A stretch of 64,000 bases of DNA from Deltaproteobacteria bacterium (GTDB lineage: Bacteria > Desulfobacterota > Binatia > UTPRO1): positions 1 to 64,000 of the forward strand of contig JACQEO010000041.1 of assembly GCA_016200545.1 (NCBI GenBank), given 5' to 3'. A program made the translations under genes and the position numbers. Within the stretch, counting starts at the first letter, position 1; the number at the start of each line of letters is the position of its first letter. A model generated the notes under the pieces. That model saw nothing but the letters and a program-made list of their open reading frames with translations, did no database searches and was not told where the DNA came from. Below, piece after piece: positions 39,775 through 48,585 of this stretch.

Positions 39775-41408
39775 GCACGCCCCCGCGACACGTCTCTCGA
39801 CGGAGACAGGTGCACAACATCCTGATTCCGGCGAGCTTCGGGGCCCGCTTCGCGCTCGGGATGTCGCTGTTGATCGCGGTCGTGTGCGTCGGCCAATGTT
39901 GGATCCTCGTCGAGCGCGACTTAACGCACGGGCGCCAGTACTTGGAGGAGCGTGGCCGGACGCTCAGCCAGTACGTCGCGCGCGACGCGGAGCTCAACGT
40001 CCTCAGCGGCAACCACGAGGCGCTGGCGCAGCTCGGCGACAAAGCGCGCAGCCAGAACGACGTCGTCTACTGCCGGTTCGTCGATGGCGAAGGGCACTTG
40101 CTCGCGTCGAACACCGGCGCCCCTGGGGATCCGGGCATGCGCGGTGATCGCACGCGGATCGCGCCGCCCGGATCGCTCGACGGCGACCTGTGGGAGTTCA
40201 CGGTGCCGATTCTCACGACGGCCGCCCGTCCGCAACGCGAGGAGATCGCGCTCTTCGACGGCGACGTTCGATCGGAGTCGGCAGACCGCGAGCAGTCCAT
40301 CGGCGCCGTCACCCTCGGCATGTCGCTCGCGCCGCTGCACGCGCTTCGAGCGCAGACCCTGACGACGGCGATCGCGGTGACGACGTTTCTCACGGCACTC
40401 GCCGTCCTCACCGCCGTCTTCATGGCGGGCGCGTTCACCCGGCCGCTGCACGAGCTCGCGACGGCGGCCGACGCGATCGCGCAAGGAGATCTCGACGCGC
40501 AAGTCGGCGTGCGCGGCGAGGACGAGGTGGGCATGCTCGCGTCCTCGTTCAACGCGATGGTCGGCAGCCTGTCGCGCAGCCGGGCGTCGCTCGAAGAGAA
40601 GGTGCTGGAGCTGCAAGAGGCGAACCGACTGAAATCGGAGTTCCTCGCCACGGTCTCGCATGAACTCCGCACGCCCCTGAACGTCATCATCGGCTACGTC
40701 GAGATGCTCGCGGAGGGCTCCGGGGGGCGCGTGACCGACGCGCAGCGCGAGCTCCTCGACATCATTCGCCAGTACTCGACGCTCCAGCTCGGGCTCATCG
40801 AGAACGTGCTGGATTTCTCGCGCCTCAGTTCAGGAAAGGTCTCGTACCGCATCGAGCGGTTTCACCTGGAGCCGCTTCTCGGTGAGGTCCACCAGCTGCA
40901 CGCGGGACGCCTGCCGCACGCAGACGTGCATCTGACGGTCGCGATCGTCAGCGACGTCCCCGAGCTCGAAACGGATCGTGTCAAGCTGCACGAGATCATC
41001 CGCAATCTGCTCGACAACGCCGTCAAGTTCACCGAGAAGGGCGCGATCACGGTCGAGGCGCGCGCGACGCCGGACTTGGCGACCGTCGTCATCGAGGTGC
41101 GCGATACCGGTCGGGGGATTTCCGAGGAGGAGCTGCGGTACATCTTCGACGCGTTCCGCCAAGTGGGAGAGAGCGCCACACGCGGCACCGGCGGCGTCGG
41201 CCTCGGGCTCAGCATCGCGAAGCAGCTGGCCGACGCCCTCGGCGGCACGATCTCCGTCGAGAGTCGCGTCGGAGAAGGATCGACGTTCCGCCTGAAGATT
41301 CCCTCGCGTCTCCGGCTCGACGGCGGGAGCGACGGTGAGGTGCCGGCGGACGCGACGGGCGCCTCGCCGTTCGACGACCGCGCCATGCCGAAGGTCGCCG
41401 CGCGCTGA
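39771..41408 (+). CDS. Sensor histidine kinase with HAMP domain
   Basis: A 545-residue kinase, start coupled to the preceding stop (ATGA). Membrane segments at about 24-48 and 200-225 flank a periplasmic region of about 150 residues. HAMP (FTRPLHELATAADAIAQGDL) is followed by the dimerisation domain with FLATVSHELRTPLNVIIG (His acceptor), then the ATPase domain with IIRNLLDNAVKFTEKG, VRDTGRGISEEEL and GTGGVGLGLSIAKQLA. No receiver domain is fused and no response regulator is adjacent. As the third gene of the receptor/binding-protein operon it probably reads the ligand state of the binding protein. The regulator it phosphorylates must lie elsewhere. Confidence 0.92.
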   Translation: MSTPPRHVSRRRQVHNILIPASFGARFALGMSLLIAVVCVGQCWILVERDLTHGRQYLEERGRTLSQYVARDAELNVLSGNHEALAQLGDKARSQNDVVYCRFVDGEGHLLASNTGAPGDPGMRGDRTRIAPPGSLDGDLWEFTVPILTTAARPQREEIALFDGDVRSESADREQSIGAVTLGMSLAPLHALRAQTLTTAIAVTTFLTALAVLTAVFMAGAFTRPLHELATAADAIAQGDLDAQVGVRGEDEVGMLASSFNAMVGSLSRSRASLEEKVLELQEANRLKSEFLATVSHELRTPLNVIIGYVEMLAEGSGGRVTDAQRELLDIIRQYSTLQLGLIENVLDFSRLSSGKVSYRIERFHLEPLLGEVHQLHAGRLPHADVHLTVAIVSDVPELETDRVKLHEIIRNLLDNAVKFTEKGAITVEARATPDLATVVIEVRDTGRGISEEELRYIFDAFRQVGESATRGTGGVGLGLSIAKQLADALGGTISVESRVGEGSTFRLKIPSRLRLDGGSDGEVPADATGASPFDDRAMPKVAAR

Positions 41409-41442
41409 AGCGGCGCGGCGACCGACAGAGGCTATCGTGTTG

Positions 41443-41642
41443 CAAGCGCCGGGCGCCGCGACGGTGTTCACGACGCCGCCCGCGGGCAAGGGCGTCTTCG
41501 TTCTCACCCGGTTCTGCAGATCGAACTGTCCCGATCTGAGCCCGGCATCGCGTTCCCCCCTGACGAAACCCTCGCCTGTACGAGCAGCGGCTGCAACTTC
41601 ACGGTGCCGTGCACGATCACCGGGGTGGTGACCAGGAAATAG
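41443..41642 (+). pseudogene. Frameshifted fragment of an unknown protein
   Basis: In one frame VLQAPGAATVFTTPPAGKGVFVLTR, in another LQIELSRSEPGIAFPPDETL then ACTSSGCNFTVPCTITGVVTRK with a stop at 41640-41642. The two join across a one-base step at about 41505-41515. The pattern (short strands, paired Cys) suggests a secreted beta-sandwich tail. No start with a ribosome site is seen. The rest of the gap 41409-41678 is empty. Confidence 0.35.
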
Positions 41643-41678
41643 ATCGCACGGGTGGCGCGTTCCCCGCGGGCGGAGCCG

Positions 41679-42701
41679 TTAGCTCCCGCCCATCACCACG
41701 GCGCACCCGCTCACGCCCATCCCGCCCGAGCAGTCGCAGTCGCACGGCGGGCAGCTCTCGCTCGGAACGCACGCCGGACAGGCGCACACGCAGCCGCCGT
41801 CTCCGCCGCCGCCACCCCTCCCAGCTCGCTGGCAGACGCCGCTCAGGCACTCGGCGCCGGGCGTGCACGGCGCGCCGATCGCGAACCAGATGCACATGTT
41901 CGCGGTGTCCGTGGTGCAGCTTGCCGAGTCCGTGTGCTCGTTGCACGGGTCGGTCGTGCCGCAGTCGCACGGCAGGCACGGCTCGCCCGGCGCGCACGGC
42001 GGGCACGCGCACGTCTCCGTGGACGGCGGCGGCTCGCCCCCGCCACCGTCTGAGCAATCACACGCGCACGGCGGGCACGGCTCGCCCGGCGCACACGCGG
42101 GACAGCCACACACGCACGTGCCGCCGCACTCCTCGCCGCCCGAGCCGCCGCCGTCGCACGTGCAGTCGCACGGCGGGCACGTTTCGCCTGGCGCGCACGG
42201 CGCGCATGTGCATGTGCAGGTCCCGCCCCCACCCGTGCCGTCGCCGGCCGGGCAGTCGCATGCGCACGGCGGGCAGTCCCCACCCGCCGGACAGTAGGCC
42301 GGGCACGCACACAGGCATGCATCGCCGCCGCTGCCCGCTGTGTAGCAGACGCCGCCGCCGCAGTCGCGACCGCCGGAGCACGCCGCGAGCGCGGTGCCCA
42401 CGTCCGCCCACGCGCAGCCGCCGGTCCGCCCGCAGCTCGCGCGGTCCGCATGCGCGGCACACGGGTCCGCTTCGCCGCAGACACCGCTGGGACAGTCGAC
42501 GCCCGCGGGGCACGCCTCGATGGCGCTCCACGCGCACGCCGAGTCTGCCGCGCAGCTCGCTGCGTCCGTGTCGTGGTGGCACGCATCCGACGCGGCGTAC
42601 GCACGCACCGGCGTTGCACTGCTGCCTCCGCCGCCACCGTGGCCGCCGCCGCAACCGGCGGCCACGAGCGCGATTGCAGCTACCAGCCAGATCCGAAGCA
42701 T
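41679..42701 (-). CDS. Cysteine-rich repeat lipoprotein
   Basis: A 340-residue protein beginning MLRIWLVAAIALVAAGC, a clear lipobox (Cys 17). Gly-rich linker sequence follows, then three units of the form DPC..H.D..SC....CAW...C..G..C..G.C (about 40-77, 78-120, 248-288) and five units of C.C.CP.C.PGE.CPPC.C.C (about 129-247 and 298-330). Nearly every cysteine falls in a CxC or CxxC pair, so it is either heavily disulfide-bonded on the cell surface or metal-binding. The spaced CPPCDCDC motif resembles repeats seen in surface proteins of Myxococcota and related phyla. Function unknown. Confidence 0.8.
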   Translation of the reverse strand: MLRIWLVAAIALVAAGCGGGHGGGGGSSATPVRAYAASDACHHDTDAASCAADSACAWSAIEACPAGVDCPSGVCGEADPCAAHADRASCGRTGGCAWADVGTALAACSGGRDCGGGVCYTAGSGGDACLCACPAYCPAGGDCPPCACDCPAGDGTGGGGTCTCTCAPCAPGETCPPCDCTCDGGGSGGEECGGTCVCGCPACAPGEPCPPCACDCSDGGGGEPPPSTETCACPPCAPGEPCLPCDCGTTDPCNEHTDSASCTTDTANMCIWFAIGAPCTPGAECLSGVCQRAGRGGGGGDGGCVCACPACVPSESCPPCDCDCSGGMGVSGCAVVMGGS

Positions 42702-42732
42702 GATGCGAATCGCAGCCAGGCGGGACTCCAGC

Positions 42733-42969
42733 TCAGTGACGCGCGACCCTCACCGCGATGCCCCTCGACGTGAACTCCCGAACGAGAGTCGAGACCTCGC
42801 ACGCGAGGGCGCGGTCGGAGCGATCGACCCGCAACTCGACGTGCACCTGACGCGGCGATACCGAGTCGGCCTCGCGAACGTGCGTCCGCAGATTCTCCAG
42901 ATCGTATGGCGTGGTGGGAGCTGAATAGTAGAGCGAGCCGCGCGGACCGCTGATGTGGGCTTCAATCAT
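42733..42969 (-). CDS. Small hypothetical protein
   Basis: A 78-residue protein. The ATG at 42969 is preceded by GGGAGG, which decides the start over a longer frame from 43041. The sequence MIEAHISGPRGSLYYSAPTT and VRVDRSDRALACEVSTLV alternates strand-like and helix-like segments and has an acidic/basic mix. I do not recognise it. It is upstream of the Cys-rich lipoprotein on the same strand. Confidence 0.6.
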   Translation of the reverse strand: MIEAHISGPRGSLYYSAPTTPYDLENLRTHVREADSVSPRQVHVELRVDRSDRALACEVSTLVREFTSRGIAVRVARH

Positions 42970-43224
42970 GGCGACCTCCCGCGTGATCAACGACGACAAC
43001 GTCCAGCCGACATTACGCTCGTGAAACGACCCGTCAACCACGAATCGTTAAATTATGATGTGCGGCGAAGCACACCGATGCGTCGCGGCTCCCGTTGATT
43101 GGTGAGGCGCATGTGGAGGTGGTCACCGATACTCATGATCGGCGCCCCGAAGGAAGCACATCCGCGGGCTTGAGATGGAGCGCTGCTGCGTGACCGCACG
43201 GCACGAGAGGTGTAGGAACGTCGC

Positions 43225-43461
43225 GTGTCGGCGTCGAATCTGGTTGAGGTGCCTCGTGATGCGCTCAGCCCCGAGGCGCTGCGCGGTGTGATCGAAGAGT
43301 ACGTGACGCGCGCCGGCACGGACTACGGCGCTCAGGAGCGGACGATCGAGGAGAAAATCGCGGACGTCGAGCGGCAACTCGAACGCGGCGAGGCCGTCAT
43401 CGTGTTCGATACCAACACCGTGATGACGAACATCGTCCCTGTGCGCGAACCGGCCACGTAG
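43225..43461 (+). CDS. YheU/UPF0270-family protein
   Basis: A 78-residue protein. VEVPRDALSPEALRGVIEEY, TRAGTDYGAQERTIEEKIAD and RQLERGEAVIVFD match the UPF0270 (YheU) family of small gammaproteobacterial proteins almost along the whole length. Family members are 65-90 residues and of unknown role. The GTG start follows a moderate ribosome site. A short hairpin AGGGC...GCCCT lies 25 bp downstream. Confidence 0.88.
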   Translation: MSASNLVEVPRDALSPEALRGVIEEYVTRAGTDYGAQERTIEEKIADVERQLERGEAVIVFDTNTVMTNIVPVREPAT

Positions 43462-43698
43462 ATCCGCTCTCAAGAGCCGAAGCGCAGGGCTTTCACGCCC
43501 TTTCGTCTCGAACTGCCCGCAATGGAGCAATCCGACACGCCGCGTTGCTGTCCGGTTTCTTCCCGATCTCGGCCACGGTGACCACTTCCGACTCGGTTGA
43601 CAGCTGCCGCCACCCTACCGGAAGATCACCAGCGTCCGCGCAGCGTGATGATGAAGGGCAGATCGAGTGCGTCACACGACACTGAATGGGGTAGCTCC

Positions 43699-44091
43699 GT
43701 GAACGCAACACCAGACCAGGTTCGGAACGGCGGATCCTCCATGGTTCGGGGAGACCGGTTTGCTGCTGCCGGCGTCCTGGCATCGGCGGCGCTCGTAGCT
43801 TCGCACTGTCTCGGCGCGGTCCTGTTTGTGGCGTTCGGGACGACGTTGGGAGTGCTGGGTGCGGTGCGTGTCCTCGAACCGTACCGGCCGCTTTTTATAG
43901 CGGCGGGTTTCGGTTTTTGGGGCTATGGCTTTCAACGCCTCTACTTTCGATCGGCTGCCGGAGCGGAGGGCGCGAAGCGCCGCGAGCCTTGCGAGAACGT
44001 GGGGCGGGCTCAAGCAGCGCTCTGGGTCTGCCTCTGCGTGCTGCTCCTGGCGATCATGTTGCCCACACTTGCATCCTATCTTGCCGGGTAA
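43699..44091 (+). CDS. MerT-like membrane protein lacking the vicinal cysteines
   Basis: A 130-residue inner-membrane protein with three helices. VLASAALVASHCLGAVLFVA, LGVLGAVRVLEPYRPLFIAA and AALWVCLCVLLLAIMLP align with MerT mercuric transporters (xxCCLGPLxLxAxG, VLEPYRPIFI). The paired Cys of MerT helix 1 is reduced to a single Cys 37 and the second pair to one Cys (REPCENV), so mercury transport as in MerT is doubtful. The GTG at 43699 is the best start. No merA, merP or merR is near. It may carry another soft metal or be a relic. Confidence 0.65.
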   Translation: MNATPDQVRNGGSSMVRGDRFAAAGVLASAALVASHCLGAVLFVAFGTTLGVLGAVRVLEPYRPLFIAAGFGFWGYGFQRLYFRSAAGAEGAKRREPCENVGRAQAALWVCLCVLLLAIMLPTLASYLAG

Positions 44092-44153
44092 GCGCGCCGG
44101 GCGACTCCCGTAGGGTCAGCGCACAACGTCTCGACCGCTACCACGGAGGATGC

Positions 44154-45206
44154 ATGACGATACGAACCCTCGCGCTCCTTCTCGCAGCAGTGATCGCCGT
44201 GGGTTGCGAGGCGCCGCGGTTGCGTGCGCCCTCACCCCCGCTCCCGGCGCTCACGGTCCACACGCTCATGCTGCCGAGCGCATCGGCGAGCGGCGTGTCC
44301 CTGGACTGTTTGGCGTACGATCGCGCGCACCACCGCGTCTGGGTGCCGGCCGGCGAGACCGGGGCCGTCGCCGTGGTGGACACTGCGGACGATCACATCA
44401 CGCTCGTCCGCGGGTTCGCCACGGCGGAAATGGAACGACACGGGACGAGACGGCTCGTCGGCCCAAGCTCCGCGACCGTGGGGAATGGCGTCGTCTATGT
44501 CGGCAATCGCGCCGATTCGAGCGTGTGCGCGGTCGACGCGGAGTCGTTGCGCCTTGGCCCGTGCCTCACGCTTGCCTCCATGCCGGACGGTCTCGCCTAC
44601 GTCGCCTCCGCGAAGGAAGTGTGGGCGACAACCCCACGGCAGCGGTCGATTGCGATCCTCGATGCGGCTGACGCAGGTGCCCTGACGTGGAAAGGCGAGA
44701 TCGATCTAGCCGGCGCGCCCGAAGGCTTCGCCGTCGATAACGCGCGCGGCGTGTTCTACACGAACCTGGAGGACCGAGATCGCACGCTGACGGTCGACAT
44801 CGTGAGCCGGCAGGTCGTATGCACATGGCTCCCGGGATGTGGTGAGGCCGGCCCGCGGGGCCTCGCGCTCGATCATCGTCGCAATGTCCTCGTCGTCGCC
44901 TGCCCCGACCACGTCGTGGCGCTCGACGCGGGACATGACGGGACGCGGCTATCGGCAATGAACATCGGCGACGGCCTCGACAGCATCGACCTCGTCGAGT
45001 CTCGACACGAGCTTTACATGGCGGCGGCCCGCGCCGCTACGCTCACCATTGCGCACCTCGATGCGCAGGGTGGCCTCACCCCGCTCGCAATCGCGGCGAC
45101 CAGAGCGGGTGCCCGCAACGCAGTCGCCACCGACGAGGGCGTTGCGTATGTGACGGATGGGGGCGAGGGAAAGATCCTCGTGGTCACACCCCGCCTCGGC
45201 GACTGA
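44154..45206 (+). CDS. Beta-propeller lipoprotein
   Basis: A 350-residue lipoprotein. GGAGG precedes the ATG, and MTIRTLALLLAAVIAVGC is a lipoprotein signal (Cys 18). The mature part is a YVTN/NHL-type propeller with repeated blades such as YDRAHHRVWVPAGETGAVAV, NGVVYVGNRADSSVCAVDAE, AGAPEGFAVDNARGVFYTN and GPRGLALDHRRNVLVVACPD. Propellers of this sort bind ligands or partners rather than catalyse. The operon context does not reveal the role. Confidence 0.85.
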   Translation: MTIRTLALLLAAVIAVGCEAPRLRAPSPPLPALTVHTLMLPSASASGVSLDCLAYDRAHHRVWVPAGETGAVAVVDTADDHITLVRGFATAEMERHGTRRLVGPSSATVGNGVVYVGNRADSSVCAVDAESLRLGPCLTLASMPDGLAYVASAKEVWATTPRQRSIAILDAADAGALTWKGEIDLAGAPEGFAVDNARGVFYTNLEDRDRTLTVDIVSRQVVCTWLPGCGEAGPRGLALDHRRNVLVVACPDHVVALDAGHDGTRLSAMNIGDGLDSIDLVESRHELYMAAARAATLTIAHLDAQGGLTPLAIAATRAGARNAVATDEGVAYVTDGGEGKILVVTPRLGD

Positions 45207-45237
45207 CGGTGCCCGAGAGTCGACGCACGTCACGGGC

Positions 45238-46287
45238 TCACGCACGGCGCGTGGGACCGCCGGTCTCGACCGGACAGCCGGCCTCGCGCCACGCGCGGAA
45301 GCCGCCGTCGAGTGCGACGGCACCCGAGAACCCCATGCTTCGGAGTGTCGCCGCAGCAATGGTCGAGATCTTGCCGAACTCGCAGTACGCGAGGATGCGC
45401 GTCGTCGGATCTGGAAAGACGTCGTCGATACGTAGCTCGAGCTGCCCGCGCGGGACGTGCAGCGCGCCCGGCACGTGCCCGGTCGCGTACTGATCCGCCT
45501 CGCGGACGTCGAGGATCGCCATCCCGGGATCGCCGCGCTCGATCCGGCGGCGCAGCTCGTCCATGGTCACGAACGAGATCTTCTCGGCGGCCTCGCGGAT
45601 GATCTCGCCCACCGTCTTCCCGCCCGTGCAGTTCGTCCGCAACGCCTCGGTGAGATGGTCGGGCATCTTGAGGTTGAGGCTACGCATCATGTCGACGAAG
45701 GCGGTCCGTTCGGTCTTTTGGAGCCGGGGGTTGGTGGTCCGTTCGTCCGCGAGCGTGTGCGCCGCCACGCCTTGATAGTTGTGGGCGGGAAACATCAGCA
45801 GGGAGGTGTCGAGGGCGAGCAGGTGATGGAACAGGCTGTCATAGAGCGCCTCGGGATCGCCGGTCGGTAAGTCCGTGCGGCCGGTGGCGCCGAAGAGCAA
45901 CGTGTCGCCGGTGCACACGCGATCAGGGAGGACGAGACAGAGCGAGTCACGCGTGTGACCCGGCGTGTGCATCACGCGCAGCCGGAGTTCCCCCACGATG
46001 AGGCTCTCCCCGTCCTCGACCCGCACGTCGATAAAGGGCGCCGGGCTTGCCCGGTGCATCACCGTGGGGACACCGAGATCGGCGCCAAGCCGGCGGGCGC
46101 CAGAGAAGTGGTCGGCGTGCGTATGCGTGTCGAGCAGGTAGCGGATGCGCATGCCCCGCGCCGACGTGAGGGCGAGGTAGCGGTCGCGCTGCTCCAGCGC
46201 CGGGTCGACGACGAGCGCAGCGCAGGTGCGCTCGCAGCCGATGACGTACGAGACGCAGCTCCCGTTGCGGACCTCCTCGAAGTACAT
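45238..46287 (-). CDS. Persulfide dioxygenase (ETHE1-like) fused to rhodanese
   Basis: A 349-residue protein with two domains. The metallo-beta-lactamase part (about 1-235) has the THTHADHFSG metal motif, GHTRDSLCLV and ATGRTDLPTGDP, and AHNYQG, the ETHE1/BlhB pattern for a mononuclear iron persulfide dioxygenase. The rhodanese part (about 255-345) has ILDVREADQYATGHVPGA and the catalytic-loop Cys in ILAYCEFGK. Together they would oxidise glutathione persulfide to sulfite and transfer sulfane sulfur to thiosulfate. GGAGG precedes the ATG at 46287. A TetR regulator starts divergently upstream and may control it. Confidence 0.9.
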   Translation of the reverse strand: MYFEEVRNGSCVSYVIGCERTCAALVVDPALEQRDRYLALTSARGMRIRYLLDTHTHADHFSGARRLGADLGVPTVMHRASPAPFIDVRVEDGESLIVGELRLRVMHTPGHTRDSLCLVLPDRVCTGDTLLFGATGRTDLPTGDPEALYDSLFHHLLALDTSLLMFPAHNYQGVAAHTLADERTTNPRLQKTERTAFVDMMRSLNLKMPDHLTEALRTNCTGGKTVGEIIREAAEKISFVTMDELRRRIERGDPGMAILDVREADQYATGHVPGALHVPRGQLELRIDDVFPDPTTRILAYCEFGKISTIAAATLRSMGFSGAVALDGGFRAWREAGCPVETGGPTRRA

Positions 46288-46442
46288 CACCGCCTCCGTT
46301 GAAACCGCGCGATCATAGAGCCCCTTCTTCTGCTCGTGCAATCCTGCCGGCGCCCGCCGCAAGCCCGAAGCGGCGCCCATGTAGCTAGAGTCATGATTCG
46401 CTTGCTGCGCGCACGACAGCCTTGTTAGTGTCTCGAATTCGC

Positions 46443-47171
46443 ATGAGATCCAAGAAACGAGACACGGGGGCGAACGATTCTGAGCGACCTCGTCGGAGAC
46501 GCACCCCCGAGCAGGCTCGCCACGAAATTCTTCAGGTCGCCAAGAAGCATCTAACCGATGAGGGTCCAGATGCTATCCGTCTGCACGCTATTGCGCGCGA
46601 AATTGGCGTGACACACCAGGCAATTCTCCGGCACTTTCGGACCCGCGAGGATCTGATGGCTGCCCTCCTGCGGTACGCTGGAAAACGTCTACGCGAAGAG
46701 TTGGCGGCGGCAGTCGAGGCTCCACATCGTGGTCCTGCCGATGTGCGCAACTTCTACGACGCAATCGATCGAGTCTTTCGTAAACGCGGGTACGCTCGAC
46801 TCTCGGCATGGCTCGTTCTCGCCGGGAGAACGGTGCATGGCTCGGGCCTCTATCGGCGAGCGGCGGAGGCAATCAACGGACGACGAGAGATAGTGGCGGG
46901 TGGCGGGGGGCGACCATCTGATCTCGAGGACACCCTCTTCTCCATCGTTCTCCTGGCTTTGGTAGCCTGGGGCGATGCGTTGGTCGGGTCGGCAACACGT
47001 CGCGCGGTTGGTCTTGCCGATCACGAACTAATGGCGCAACGTTTTCGTGTGTGGCTCACGAATTTGATCGACGAACACCTCTTCGGGGCTGGCACGCTGG
47101 CGGCGAGACACCAGCCGCGACATGACTCGAAGCCGCGCAGGCCACGGGCGCACGCCGCCCCGCAAATCTAG
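46443..47171 (+). CDS. TetR/AcrR-family transcriptional regulator
   Basis: A 242-residue repressor. The N-terminal helix-turn-helix (ARHEILQVAKKHLTDEGPDA, IAREIGVTHQAILRHFRTRE) is canonical, and the remaining 165 residues form the helical ligand domain. A basic N-terminal arm (KKRDTG...RPRRRRTPEQ) and a basic C-terminal tail are unusual. It is divergent from the persulfide dioxygenase gene (about 155 bp), which it may repress. Effector unknown. Confidence 0.9.
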   Translation: MRSKKRDTGANDSERPRRRRTPEQARHEILQVAKKHLTDEGPDAIRLHAIAREIGVTHQAILRHFRTREDLMAALLRYAGKRLREELAAAVEAPHRGPADVRNFYDAIDRVFRKRGYARLSAWLVLAGRTVHGSGLYRRAAEAINGRREIVAGGGGRPSDLEDTLFSIVLLALVAWGDALVGSATRRAVGLADHELMAQRFRVWLTNLIDEHLFGAGTLAARHQPRHDSKPRRPRAHAAPQI

Positions 47172-47184
47172 ACCAGCGACGGAG

Positions 47185-47204
47185 GCCTCCCCCTACCGGG
47201 AGGC
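47185..47204. terminator. Hairpin after TetR gene
   Basis: GCCTCCC, loop of 6, GGGAGGC: seven perfect pairs, 14 bp after the TetR stop. There is no T-tract. From 47205 to 47434 I see no gene; the region is less GC-rich than its neighbours. Confidence 0.35.
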
Positions 47205-47434
47205 AACAGAAGTTTGACGTGTTCGCGAGTCGACGGCACTACGCTGCCAATGGATTCATCGCTTTGCGTTCCTGGGCCCTAGTTACAGTATGGTAGCTAT
47301 ATACGCACGGGGTCGTAGGTGCGTGAGCCGTCGATCTGGTACCATGCGGCCTCATCCTAGATGCGTTGCCCAAACCAACATCGGGAACGGAGGCCCAGAG
47401 TTGCTCCGGCGGCGCGATGAGAAGTCAGGTATTT

Positions 47435-48046
47435 ATGACCGCGCCAGAAGTTGCGTCGCTAATCATACTGGTCGCGGCCATCACGTTTACACCGGGACCA
47501 AACACGACATTGGCCGCCGCGGTAGGTGCCAATCAAGGTGTAACGCGCGCGTTACCGTTCTGCGTAGCGGTCCCGATCGGCTGGTCCGTGTTGATGCTCA
47601 GCTGCATACTGGGACTCGGGTCGATGCTGCTGGCCGTGCCGGCGGTTACCGTCGCCGTGAAGTGGCTGGGCATCGCGTACTTGGCTGAATTGGCACGGCG
47701 CTTCGCGACGACCGCTAATGCGGGTAGCGTTCGTGCAGGCCAGCTCACGGTCAGCTTTCGTCAAGGCATTGCGCTCCAGTTCGTCAACGTCAAGGCTTGG
47801 ATGCTTGCGCTCACGCTGACGTCGGGGTGGGTGGTTCCGGCTGCCCGTGGCAATGTGGCGCTGGCTTTTCGGCTTGGGATCGTGCTCGGGATAATGGTTG
47901 TCTTCCTGTTCGCTACCAATTTCGCGTATGCGGTTGTGGGATCTATTCTCAGATCGAGGCTCGCGCACGGGAACGGTCCCGTGTGGATCAATCGCGTGTT
48001 GGCGCTCATGCTGCTCGTTGCTGTAGGGCTACTAGCGGCGACTTAG
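47435..48046 (+). CDS. LysE/RhtB-family exporter
   Basis: A 203-residue membrane protein with six helices. AITFTPGPNTTLAAAVGANQ is the family's signature loop, and FRQGIALQFVNVKAWMLALT the second conserved segment. The ATG at 47435 gives a standard start (MTAPEVASLIILV); an ATG at 47417 would add six residues. Members export amino acids or small metabolites. The substrate is unknown. Its stop overlaps the cupin gene on the opposite strand by four bases. Confidence 0.88.
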   Translation: MTAPEVASLIILVAAITFTPGPNTTLAAAVGANQGVTRALPFCVAVPIGWSVLMLSCILGLGSMLLAVPAVTVAVKWLGIAYLAELARRFATTANAGSVRAGQLTVSFRQGIALQFVNVKAWMLALTLTSGWVVPAARGNVALAFRLGIVLGIMVVFLFATNFAYAVVGSILRSRLAHGNGPVWINRVLALMLLVAVGLLAAT

Positions 48047-48444
48047 CGTTTCCCGAGTGGCGGGACGAGCTTGACCTCACGGTGAAACTCATGAAGAAGC
48101 GCGCCGGCGTCTTCGCCGGCGAAAAGGCGCTCGGTGAACTCGGCCCAGCGGAGGCCGGGTCGCATCGTGATGCGGAGTCGGACCGGAGCGTCCGTCGGAT
48201 TCCAGGCGACGTGCGGTGTGCCGGCGGGTACGACGATCGTCTGGCCCGCGCCGGCGGTGGTCTCCACACCGTCGATTCGAAACGCAGCCCGGCCCTCGAG
48301 TACCGAGAAATGCTCCTCCATTTCGGGATGCAGGTGCGGCACGGCGCGCCGTCCCGGGCGGGTCCATGTGCTCAGCATTACGAGCCACTCGGCGGTTCGC
48401 AGCTCGAACTCGATCTGCTCGCCTGTGCGGGGGTTCTCGATCAT
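48043..48444 (-). CDS. Cupin-domain protein
   Basis: A 133-residue single-domain cupin. Motif 1 (VPHLHPEMEEHFSVLEGRA) supplies the His-x-His and Glu metal ligands, and motif 2 (AGTPHVAWNPT) the last His. GGAGAT precedes the ATG at 48444, which decides the start. It probably binds iron, manganese or zinc. Enzymatic and storage roles are both known in the family. Convergent with the LysE-type gene. Confidence 0.88.
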   Translation of the reverse strand: MIENPRTGEQIEFELRTAEWLVMLSTWTRPGRRAVPHLHPEMEEHFSVLEGRAAFRIDGVETTAGAGQTIVVPAGTPHVAWNPTDAPVRLRITMRPGLRWAEFTERLFAGEDAGALLHEFHREVKLVPPLGKR

Positions 48445-48585
48445 GGGGATCTCCGTGGACTCCGGACATTCTTGACTCGCGAGCACCAGCTCGTTACAGG
48501 CAGGTAACTAGCTGCTGAGCGACCCATAGACAAGCTCGAGGAGAGCCGGGGCGCTCGCGAGCCCTGACGAGTGTAGGTAGCGATC

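Noticed and set aside
41679..42701. CRISPR-like repeats in the Cys-rich region
   Set aside because: The repeats are coding, irregular in spacing and translate to CxC units. There are no spacers or cas genes.
43699..44091. mer operon
   Set aside because: No merA, merP or merR, and the cysteine pairs needed for mercury transfer are missing.
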